Origin: Nocardia neocaledoniensis
GTDB taxonomy: Bacteria; Actinomycetota; Actinomycetes; Mycobacteriales; Mycobacteriaceae
Assembly: GCF_029868625.1 (NCBI RefSeq)
Contig: NZ_JARWOJ010000240.1
Coordinates: forward strand, 1-52,684
Length of the DNA: 52,684 nucleotides
Reading direction: 5' to 3'
The notes under the pieces were generated by a model. The model saw nothing but the letters and a program-made list of their open reading frames with translations, did no database searches and was not told the DNA's origin. The translations under genes and the position numbers were made by a program. Below are positions 46,263 to 52,684 of this stretch, piece after piece. Each line of letters begins with the position of its first letter. Within the stretch, counting starts at the first letter, position 1.

Positions 46263-47267
46263 ATGTCCCTGTCACGACTCCGCGGCCGCGGCTTCGGCGC
46301 CGCCGCGGGCGCCCTCATCGCGCTCACCGCGCTCGTCGGGTGCGGCACCGATTCCGCCCCGGCCGAATCGGCCAACCCCGCCGCCGACTCGGCGAGCTTC
46401 CCGCGCACCCTCGACACCGTGATGGGTCAGGTGACCATCCCGAAGGCGCCCCAGCGCGTGGTCGTCCTCGACACCGCCGAACTCGACTCGACCACCCTGC
46501 TCGGGGTCACCCCCGTGGGCGCGGTCGTGCCGCACACCAAGACCCAGGGCGGCTTCCCCGACTACCTGAAGGCCGGGCTGGGTGAGGTCGTCGACGTCGG
46601 CCCGCTGCTGGAGCCGAACCTCGAGCGGATCGCCTCGCTGAAGCCGGATCTGATCCTGTCCTCGAAGATCCGCCACGAGAAGGTCTACGACAAGCTCAGC
46701 GGCATCGCCCCGACGGTGTTCACCGAGACCACCGGCGGTCCGTGGAAGGCCAACCTGGCCGTGCACGCGAAGGCCCTCGGTCTCGATCAGCAGGCGGCGG
46801 ACGCGCTGCGCAAGTACGAGGACCGCGCGCGGGCGCTCGGTGAACTGATCAAGGCCAAGGGCAACGGCACCGTGCCCAGCGCCTCGGTGGTGCGCTTCCT
46901 GGCAGGCCCCACCCGGCTCTACACCAATCAGTCCTTCAGCGGTGTCGTGCTGGCCGATGTCGGCCTGCGCCGCCCGGAGGCCCAGTCGAGCACCGACCCC
47001 AAGAAGATCATGATCGAGGTGAGCCCGGAGCAGATCGACCGCGCCGAGGCGGACATTATCTTCGTGGCCACCATCGACGATCCGGGCAAGACGCCGAAGA
47101 ACGCGGTCACCAGCGGCCCGGTCTGGCGTGATCTCGCCGCCGTCAAGAGCGGCAAGGTGTACGAGGTGCCGGACGAGACCTGGATGTCGGGCATCGGTGT
47201 GCAGGCGGCGCAGCGGATGCTGGCCGACATCGCCCAGGCGACCGGGGTGGCCCTGCCCGCCGAGTGA
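46263..47267 (+). CDS. Siderophore-binding lipoprotein
   Basis: This 334-residue class III substrate-binding protein is exported and lipidated at C27 (lipobox ALVGC). The fold is indicated by APQRVVVLDTAELDSTTLLGVTPVG, VGPLLEPNLERIASLKPDLILSS, and a C-terminal YEVPDETWMSGIGVQAAQRMLADIAQ. It delivers a ferric siderophore to the permeases. No siderophore synthesis genes are in the window, so a xenosiderophore or a siderophore made elsewhere may be used. Confidence 0.93.
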   Translation: MSLSRLRGRGFGAAAGALIALTALVGCGTDSAPAESANPAADSASFPRTLDTVMGQVTIPKAPQRVVVLDTAELDSTTLLGVTPVGAVVPHTKTQGGFPDYLKAGLGEVVDVGPLLEPNLERIASLKPDLILSSKIRHEKVYDKLSGIAPTVFTETTGGPWKANLAVHAKALGLDQQAADALRKYEDRARALGELIKAKGNGTVPSASVVRFLAGPTRLYTNQSFSGVVLADVGLRRPEAQSSTDPKKIMIEVSPEQIDRAEADIIFVATIDDPGKTPKNAVTSGPVWRDLAAVKSGKVYEVPDETWMSGIGVQAAQRMLADIAQATGVALPAE

Positions 47268-47277
47268 TCAGCGCACA

Positions 47278-47315
47278 CGAAAGGCCCCGCCGGTGACAAC
47301 CGACGGGGCCTTTCG
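47278..47315. terminator. Bidirectional terminator
   Basis: CGAAAGGCCCCG (47278-47289) pairs with CGGGGCCTTTCG (47304-47315). With A-rich and T-rich flanks inside the arms it can end both the importer operon and the convergent antiporter operon. Confidence 0.8.
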
Positions 47316-47320
47316 GCCGT

Positions 47321-48520
47321 CTACTCCGCGACCGGGACCTCACGCACCCGCGTCCGGCGGCCGCTGATCCCCCGCATGACCGGTTCGACGATCCGCGCCG
47401 CGATCGGCCCGATGATCGCCATGAGCAGCACGTACGTGGTGGCCAGCGCGGCGAAGCCGTCGGGCACCGCGCCGGCGGCCACCGCCAGACCGGCGATGAC
47501 GATGGAGAACTCACCGCGCGCGACCAGCGCCGTACCCGCCCTGGCCCGGCCGAGCTGCGACGCGCCCGCGCGTTTGGCCGCCCACCAGCCGGTGGCGATC
47601 TTGGTCGCGGTGGTGACCACCGCCAGCAGCACCGCCCAGCCCAGCACCGGCGGGATCGTCCGCGGATCGGTGCTCAGACCGAACAGCACGAAGAACATGG
47701 CCGCGAACAGATCGCGCAGCGGCTCGAGGATCTTGGTCGCGTCGTGCGCGGTGGAATCGGAGATCGCGATGCCGAGCAGGAACGCCCCGACCGCCGCCGA
47801 CACCTGCACCGCCGATGCCACGCCGGCGACCAGCAGCGCCGAGCCGAGCAGCTTGAGCAGGAAGATCTCGCGATCCTCGCTCGCCACGATCGCCGAGACG
47901 TACTTGCCGTAGCGCAGCGCGACCACCAGCACCACGGTCACCGCGACGAGCGCGATGCCGACCGTGGTCATCCCGGCCACGAAGCCCACCCCGGCCAGCA
48001 CCGCGGTGAGCACCGGCAGATACACCGCCATCGCCAGGTCCTCGAACACCAGGATCGACAGCACCACCGGGGTCTCCCGGTTACCGAGGCGACCCAGGTC
48101 GTTGAGCACCTTCGCGACGATGCCCGAGGACGAGATGTAGGTGACGCCCGCCATCGCGATCGCCCCCGTCGGGCCGAGCCCGAGCATGAGCGCCACGATC
48201 ACCCCCGGCGTCGCGTTGAGCACCAGGTCGAGCAGGCCGGCCGTCCACGATTTACGCATGCCGGTGACCAATTCCCCGGCCGTGTACTCGAGCCCGAGCA
48301 ACAACAGCAGCAGGATCACACCGATCTCGCTGGCGAGGTGGATGAACTCGTCCACCGCGTGCAACTCGACCAGCCCGCCCGTACCGAACACCAGACCGCC
48401 GAGCAGATACAGCGGGATCGGCGACAGGCCGACGCGGGCCGCGATGCGCCCGAGCACCCCCAAACCGAAGAACACAGCCCCCAGCTGGATCAGAGCCAGC
48501 GCGGAATCACTGATATGCAC
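47321..48520 (-). CDS. CPA2-family K+/H+ antiporter (KhtU/KefB-like)
   Basis: This 399-residue, about twelve-helix CPA2 antiporter shows LGLEYTAGELV, SSSGIVAKVLNDLGRLGNRETPVVLSILVFEDLAMAVYLP (the conserved Asp region), GAFLLGIAISDS and ALVARGEFSIVIAGLAV. There is no cytoplasmic RCK domain on this chain. Regulation would come from the separate RCK_C proteins encoded just upstream, as in the Bacillus KhtTU system. Likely expels K+ in exchange for protons. Confidence 0.9.
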   Translation of the reverse strand: MHISDSALALIQLGAVFFGLGVLGRIAARVGLSPIPLYLLGGLVFGTGGLVELHAVDEFIHLASEIGVILLLLLLGLEYTAGELVTGMRKSWTAGLLDLVLNATPGVIVALMLGLGPTGAIAMAGVTYISSSGIVAKVLNDLGRLGNRETPVVLSILVFEDLAMAVYLPVLTAVLAGVGFVAGMTTVGIALVAVTVVLVVALRYGKYVSAIVASEDREIFLLKLLGSALLVAGVASAVQVSAAVGAFLLGIAISDSTAHDATKILEPLRDLFAAMFFVLFGLSTDPRTIPPVLGWAVLLAVVTTATKIATGWWAAKRAGASQLGRARAGTALVARGEFSIVIAGLAVAAGAVPDGFAALATTYVLLMAIIGPIAARIVEPVMRGISGRRTRVREVPVAE

Positions 48521-48524
48521 GCGC

Positions 48525-49007
48525 TCAGCCGTCGGAGAGGATCACGGCCGCGGCATCGAGCCCCGCCTGCGTTCCGACCACGACCACCATGTCACCGCCG
48601 AGGAACTCGAACTCGGGCCCCGGGGAGGCGTGCACCTGGCCCGCGCGCAGGACCGCGACGATCGAGGCGCGGGTCCTGGTGCGCATCTCGGTCTCGCCGA
48701 GGCGCCTGCCCGCGTAGGCCGAATTCGCGGGCACGGGCATCGAACGGGTGCTCACCCCCTCGAGATCGCGGTGTTCCTCGCGCAGCTGGGCGACGAGCTG
48801 CGGTGCACCGAGCAATCCGGCCAGTGTGCGGGCCTCCGCGCTCGACAGCGGGATCTGCACGGTGGTGTCCGGGTCGCCGACCTTGGTGAAGATCAGATCG
48901 GTGCCGCCGTCCTTGTGATCGACCACGCCGATGCGGCGGTCCACCTTGGTCAGCGAAAACTCTTTCCTGACACCGATTCCGGGCAGGGAGGTCACATCTA
49001 CATTCAT
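48525..49007 (-). CDS. KhtT-like RCK_C (TrkA-C) regulatory subunit
   Basis: This 160-residue cytoplasmic protein has an N-terminal KhtT-type domain (VDVTSLPGIGVRKEFSL, IGVVDHKDGGTDLIF) and a C-terminal RCK_C domain (RTRTRASIVAVLRAGQVHASPGPEFEFLGGDMVVVVGTQAGL). In Bacillus the equivalent subunit gates the antiporter and binds cyclic di-AMP. It ends 4 bases before the antiporter start, and AGGTGATC precedes its ATG. Confidence 0.88.
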   Translation of the reverse strand: MNVDVTSLPGIGVRKEFSLTKVDRRIGVVDHKDGGTDLIFTKVGDPDTTVQIPLSSAEARTLAGLLGAPQLVAQLREEHRDLEGVSTRSMPVPANSAYAGRRLGETEMRTRTRASIVAVLRAGQVHASPGPEFEFLGGDMVVVVGTQAGLDAAAVILSDG

Positions 49008-49071
49008 TGTTGGATCACCTAACGTCAGCTAGGCGATACCTTACCTGCCCTTTACTATTCGCAGGCTCCGG

Positions 49072-49551
49072 TCAGCCCTGGTCGAGCAGTCGTCCCGCGG
49101 CTTCCAGACCCTCGTCGGTGCCGACGACGACCACGAGATCTCCGGCGATGAAGGTGAAATCCGTTCCGGGCGAGGGGGTCACATCGCCCGCGCGGACCAC
49201 GGCGACGACCGAGGCCTTGGTCCTGGTGCGCATCGCGGTGTCGCGCAGCGGACGCCCGTCGAACGGGCTGCCGCGATCGATCGCGAACTGCCTGGTCGTG
49301 AGCTCGCCGACGCCGTGCACCTCGGGGGTCTTCTGCACCACCTGCGGGGCACCCAGCAGGCCGGCGAGCACGCCGATCTCGGTGCCCGACAGCGGAATCG
49401 ACGTGGTCGTGTCGTAGTCCCCGGCCCGCGAGACCACCAGATCCACCGAGCCGTCGCGGTGTTCGACGACACCGATCCGGCGCCGGGCCTGCGCCAGCGG
49501 GAAGTCCTTGCACACGCCGATCCCCGGGAGTGGCGTCACATCGATGTTCAC
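49072..49551 (-). CDS. Second KhtT-like RCK_C regulatory subunit
   Basis: This 159-residue tandem paralogue of the next gene is aligned end to end (VNIDVTPLPGIGVCKDFPL; IGVVEHRDGSVDLVV; MRTRTKASVVAVVRAGDVTPSPGTDFTFIAGDLVVVVGTDEGLEAAG). Ligand-site residues appear conserved in both copies, but the middle linkers differ, suggesting heteromers or division of labour. The GTG start has a suboptimally spaced GAGGG. A 64-base gap separates the paralogues. Confidence 0.87.
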   Translation of the reverse strand: MNIDVTPLPGIGVCKDFPLAQARRRIGVVEHRDGSVDLVVSRAGDYDTTTSIPLSGTEIGVLAGLLGAPQVVQKTPEVHGVGELTTRQFAIDRGSPFDGRPLRDTAMRTRTKASVVAVVRAGDVTPSPGTDFTFIAGDLVVVVGTDEGLEAAGRLLDQG

Positions 49552-49668
49552 GCCCTCACAGTACGACGACTTCGGAATAACGCCAGCCCCACCCTGTTCG
49601 GCCGCTCCGGGGAGGCAACGGTCATATTCGCTTGCCGCGCCGGTGCCGTCCTGGCTACCGTCGATGGC

Positions 49669-49713
49669 ATGTGTGGACACACCGCGATGACGAAGCCCTG
49701 GTCGCGCCGCTGA
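49669..49713 (+). CDS. Possible leader ORF of the ABC-F gene
   Basis: A 14-codon frame ([14 protein letters not shown]) ends 109 bases before the ABC-F start, and its stop falls in a CGCCGC/GCGGCG stem-loop. Antibiotic-resistance ABC-F genes are often controlled by ribosome stalling on such leaders. No strong ribosome site precedes it, so this is only a candidate. Confidence 0.25.
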   Translation: MCGHTAMTKPWSRR

Positions 49714-49822
49714 CGGCGGCGACAGGGATTCTTCTGCTCTTCCGAGGCCGCCGTCCGAGCTGTCATGCCGGGCGGTCGTTCGCGTCGTCCCGGCTCCCTC
49801 CTCGTGGCACGGAGCCTCACTC

Positions 49823-51478
49823 ATGTCTGTACCCCCTCTCGCGCGCCCGGCCTCGCTCGACGAGTTGCCCGCGGGCGCGCACGCCCATGTCCGGGCGAGC
49901 GGCGTCCACCATCGCCTCGGTGACCGGCCGGTGCTCACCGATGTCTCCGTCACCGTCTCGGCCCGGTCGCGGCTGGCCGTCGTCGGCGAGAACGGGCGCG
50001 GCAAGACCACGCTGCTGCACGTCCTCGCGGGGGTGATCCGGCCCGACTCGGGCACCGTCACCCGGGCGGGCACGCTCGGAATCGCCCAGCAGGCCATCCC
50101 CTTTCGCGCCGGTGAGACCGTCGGCACGCTCGTCGCCGAGTCGATCGGACCCGCCCTGCGCGCGCTCGGTGCGCTCGACGACGCGACCGAGGCCCTCGCG
50201 GCGGGCGCACCCGGTGCCGACGACGCCTACGCCGCCGCACTCGACACCGCGACCCGGCTCGACGCCTGGGACGCCGAACGGCGCGTCGACATCGCGCTGG
50301 CGGCCCTGGGCGCCTGCCCGGACCGGGACCGCACGCTGGACACGCTCTCGGTCGGCCAGCGCTACCGGGTTCGCCTGGCCTGCCTACTCGGGGCACGCCC
50401 CGATCTCATGCTGCTCGACGAACCGACCAATCACCTCGATCGCGCGGGTCTGGATTTCCTCACCCGACGCTTGCGCGAGCACGCGGGCGGGGTGGCCGTG
50501 GTCAGCCACGACCGGGCGCTGCTGCGCGACATCGGGACCGAATTCCTGGATCTGGACCCGAGTCCCGACGGCAGGCCACAGTGGTTCGCCGGTGGCTACG
50601 CGGGCTGGCAGGACGGTCGGCGCCGGGCGCGGGCGCAGTGGGAGCAGGAGTACGCCGATCAGGTGGCCGAGCGCGACCGGCTGCGCCAGTCGGTGGCCGA
50701 GGCCCGTGATCGGTTGAACACGGGCTGGCGGCCCGACAGGGGGCATGGCAGACATCAGCGCCAATCCCGGGCGCCCGGCGTGGTCCAGGCCCTGCACCGC
50801 CGCGAGTCGGCGCTGGAAGCACACCGGGTGACGGTGCCGGAACCGCCGCTGCGCCTGCGCTTTCCGGAGCCCGAGGTCCGGGCGGGGACACCGCTGCTGC
50901 GCGCCGCCGACCTGACCGTGGCGGGGCGGCTCGACGGGCCGGTCACGCTGACGATCGACGCGGGCGACCGGCTCCTGGTGACCGGCGTCAACGGCGCGGG
51001 CAAGTCGACACTGCTCGATGTCCTCGGCGGCGCGCTGACACCCACCACGGGCTCGGTCGACCGGCGCCCCACCGCCCGGATCGCGCTGATCGGCCAGGAG
51101 GTGCCCCCGTGGGAGCCGGAGCAGACCGCGCAGCAGGTCTACGACCGGCACGTCAGACGCCTCGGCCCGCGTGCGGGCACCGACCCGGTCTCCCTCGCCG
51201 CGACCGGCCTGCTGGAACGCCAGGCCAGGCACACCGCGGTCGGCAGGCTCTCGCAGGGCCAGCAGCGCAGGCTGCACCTGGCGTTGCGGCTGGCGGACCG
51301 TCCGGGACTGCTGCTGTGTGACGAGCCGACCAATCATCTCTCGGTCGCCCTCGTCGACGAGCTCACCGAGGCGCTCACCGGCACCGGTGCCGCGGTCGTG
51401 CTGGCCACGCACGACCGGCAGCTGCTGCGCGACCTGGCGGACTGGCCGCGCCTGGAACTCACCCCGGCGGCGGGTTAG
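49823..51478 (+). CDS. ABC-F family ATPase, probable ribosome protection type
   Basis: This 551-residue protein has two ATPase domains and no membrane segment. Domain 1 carries Walker [10 protein letters not shown], an unusual signature [12 protein letters not shown] and [13 protein letters not shown] charged linker (~265-340) follows. Domain 2 carries [28 protein letters not shown] and [11 protein letters not shown]. Streptomyces self-resistance ABC-F proteins (TlrC/OleB type) have this layout, and members displace antibiotics from the ribosome. A housekeeping EttA-like role is less likely given divergence. Stop overlaps the convergent PNPOx gene. Confidence 0.88.
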   Translation: MSVPPLARPASLDELPAGAHAHVRASGVHHRLGDRPVLTDVSVTVSARSRLAVVGENGRGKTTLLHVLAGVIRPDSGTVTRAGTLGIAQQAIPFRAGETVGTLVAESIGPALRALGALDDATEALAAGAPGADDAYAAALDTATRLDAWDAERRVDIALAALGACPDRDRTLDTLSVGQRYRVRLACLLGARPDLMLLDEPTNHLDRAGLDFLTRRLREHAGGVAVVSHDRALLRDIGTEFLDLDPSPDGRPQWFAGGYAGWQDGRRRARAQWEQEYADQVAERDRLRQSVAEARDRLNTGWRPDRGHGRHQRQSRAPGVVQALHRRESALEAHRVTVPEPPLRLRFPEPEVRAGTPLLRAADLTVAGRLDGPVTLTIDAGDRLLVTGVNGAGKSTLLDVLGGALTPTTGSVDRRPTARIALIGQEVPPWEPEQTAQQVYDRHVRRLGPRAGTDPVSLAATGLLERQARHTAVGRLSQGQQRRLHLALRLADRPGLLLCDEPTNHLSVALVDELTEALTGTGAAVVLATHDRQLLRDLADWPRLELTPAAG

Positions 51479-51999
51479 TGCGCGAACTTCCAGCGGGTCG
51501 CGCCGTGCGGATCGGTCAGCGCGACGCCGACCGCGAAGTGCGGCACGAACCGGTACAGCCACCAGGGGGCAGGCCCGGCGCTCTGGGCACTGAACGGCGC
51601 GGTCACGGCGTCGCCGTCGCGTTCGGCGGGCCAGCCGCTCGCCCGATAGCTCTCGGTGACCCGGTCGAGTTCCCCGTGGTCGGTGGTGCGCGTCGCCACA
51701 CCTTCGAAGACGACATCGACATCGTCGACGAACCGGAACGACAGCGTGCACGCCGGGTTCCCCGCCAGATAGCGGGACTTGTGGCTGTCCGGCCCGCTGG
51801 TGAAGTAGAAGTGCTCGCCGACCAGGCAGGCGCCGATCCCGGCCGAATGCGGCCGCCCGTCGGGGCCGACGGTGCCGAGGAACTGGGTGGTCTCGAGCGC
51901 GGTGAGACCGGTCTCGACGGCGGTGCGCACCCGGCTCCACGGGAGCGTGTCGTCGTTGTAGATGTTCAGGTCGGTGGCCTCGACCGGATCGGGCAGCAT
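51475..51999 (-). CDS. PNPOx-like flavin/F420-binding protein
   Basis: This 174-residue protein with a pyridoxamine-phosphate-oxidase-like split barrel has [34 protein letters not shown], then [19 protein letters not shown] and [12 protein letters not shown], the usual cofactor-binding succession. Binds FMN or F420 in relatives; substrate unknown. The ATG follows an excellent GAGGAG. Ends tail to tail with the ABC-F gene, overlapping by 4 bases. Confidence 0.86.
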   Translation of the reverse strand: MLPDPVEATDLNIYNDDTLPWSRVRTAVETGLTALETTQFLGTVGPDGRPHSAGIGACLVGEHFYFTSGPDSHKSRYLAGNPACTLSFRFVDDVDVVFEGVATRTTDHGELDRVTESYRASGWPAERDGDAVTAPFSAQSAGPAPWWLYRFVPHFAVGVALTDPHGATRWKFAH

Positions 52000-52187
52000 C
52001 GGCACTCCTCTACATCGAACAGCCAGGCAGCGACGCCGGGCCCGAGGGTCAACGGAGGACTCACAGTGCCTCCCGAGTATAGGTGCGCACCGGCGGGTGA
52101 GGCCGTTGGCTTGCGTATTCGGGCGAAGTTGTGTGTTGTTGAGTCGTGACCAACTCATCCGGAGACGCGTATCCACTCACGGACACG

Positions 52188-52523
52188 ATGACCACCACGA
52201 CGGCGGTACACGACGGCGTCACGGTGCTGACGGTGACCGGCGAGGTCGATCTGGCGACCGCGCCCGCGCTCGACGCCGCGATCGAGGCCATCCTGGCCGA
52301 CAAACCTGCGACGCTGGTGATCGACCTGACCGCGGTCGGGTTCCTGGCCTCGGCGGGCATGGCGACGCTGGTCGCCGCGCATCAGCGCGCCGGCGACACC
52401 ACCAAGATCGCGGTCGTCGCCGACGGCCCCGCCACCAGTCGTCAGCTGAAGATGACGAGCCTGGACCAGGTGTTCGCGATGCACACCACGCTGGCGGCCG
52501 CCCTGGCGTCGTTCACGTCCTGA
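52188..52523 (+). CDS. STAS-domain anti-sigma factor antagonist (RsbV-like)
   Basis: This 111-residue STAS protein (GVTVLTVTGEVDLATAPALDAAI; VIDLTAVGFLASAGMATLVAAHQRA) has the phospho-acceptor serine in FLASAGM. RsbV-type antagonists are dephosphorylated by RsbU and then free the sigma factor from RsbW. It could serve the rsb operon at 10-15 kb, which lacks its own RsbV. ATG 52188 fits family length; GTG 52146 would add 14 residues. Confidence 0.87.
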   Translation: MTTTTAVHDGVTVLTVTGEVDLATAPALDAAIEAILADKPATLVIDLTAVGFLASAGMATLVAAHQRAGDTTKIAVVADGPATSRQLKMTSLDQVFAMHTTLAAALASFTS

Positions 52524-52537
52524 CCTGAGAAGAGCCG

Positions 52538-52624
52538 CCCCCCCCCCCGGGGGGGCCCGGGGGGCTGTGCCGGGTCGGTAAAAGCCCCGCGCCGCAGGGG
52601 TATACGTTCGGTTCGGGCAGTCAT
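52538..52624 (-). other. G/C homopolymer tract and start of an unplaced ORF
   Basis: Eleven C then seven G, CCC and six G form a potential hairpin (52538-52564) after the STAS gene. On the minus strand an ATG at 52624 with GGAGG seven bases ahead opens MTARTERIPLRRGAFTDPAQ and then reads into the tract. The tract either interrupts a real gene start, is a length-variable site, or is a sequencing artefact. Confidence 0.35.
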
Positions 52625-52684
52625 GTCACGCCTCCGTGGATCGATGTCCGCTCAGCGTCGCGCCCGATCGACGGGGAGGTCGAC

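Overview
The window is about 70% GC, densely packed, with strong third-position GC bias and many GTG starts. The gene content points to a mycolic-acid actinomycete of Nocardia type: MftD/MftE/MftR, an LpqS-CysK2-MFS block like Mycobacterium tuberculosis Rv0847-Rv0849, an AcpM-like carrier protein and an IdeR-type iron box. This assignment is inference from content; no rRNA, tRNA, insertion sequence, phage gene or CRISPR array is visible.

Layout. 1-3.1 kb (minus): lpqS-cysK2-MFS, probably a metal or sulfur stress locus. 3.1-6.3 kb (minus): an ABC1-family kinase-like protein and a class I [4Fe-4S] fumarase. 6.5-7.6 kb: a MarR regulator and a convergent small lipoprotein. 7.7-10.3 kb: mftE-mftD with divergent mftR, a partial and rearranged mycofactocin locus lacking mftA, mftB, mftC and mftF. 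10.3-15.1 kb (plus): a complete stressosome operon (RsbR, RsbS, RsbT, RsbX and an RsbU-RsbW-like fusion) behind a SigF/SigB-type promoter.

15.1-27.9 kb (minus) is the most interesting block. A single apparent operon encodes GGPP-type prenyl synthase, a squalene/phytoene-synthase-like enzyme, a 21-codon mini-ORF, a membrane His-box oxygenase/desaturase, an ICMT/NnrU-type membrane methyltransferase, the six mevalonate enzymes in Streptomyces CL190 order (MVK, MVD, PMK, type 2 IDI, HMGR, HMGS), and a Baeyer-Villiger-type flavin monooxygenase. Most junctions overlap by 4-10 bases. The operon makes its own IPP/DMAPP, elongates it, probably condenses or cyclises it, and decorates the product. I do not recognise the product.

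28.3-29.3 kb: two small genes of unknown function. 29.5-43.1 kb: a full histidine utilisation regulon (hutC, hutU, hutH, hutT, an NCS1 permease, hutI, hutG) whose promoters share a TGTATATACA-type operator. It is interrupted by three small self-regulated modules: TetR plus membrane protein, MerR plus acyl carrier protein, and TetR facing a GNAT acetyltransferase. 43.2-47.3 kb: an iron-box-controlled ferric-siderophore ABC importer. 47.3-49.6 kb: a KhtTU-like K+/H+ antiporter with two tandem KhtT-like subunits. 49.6-52.5 kb: an ABC-F ATPase with a possible leader ORF, a PNPOx-like flavoprotein and a lone STAS anti-sigma antagonist. G/C homopolymer tracts lie near both ends of the window.
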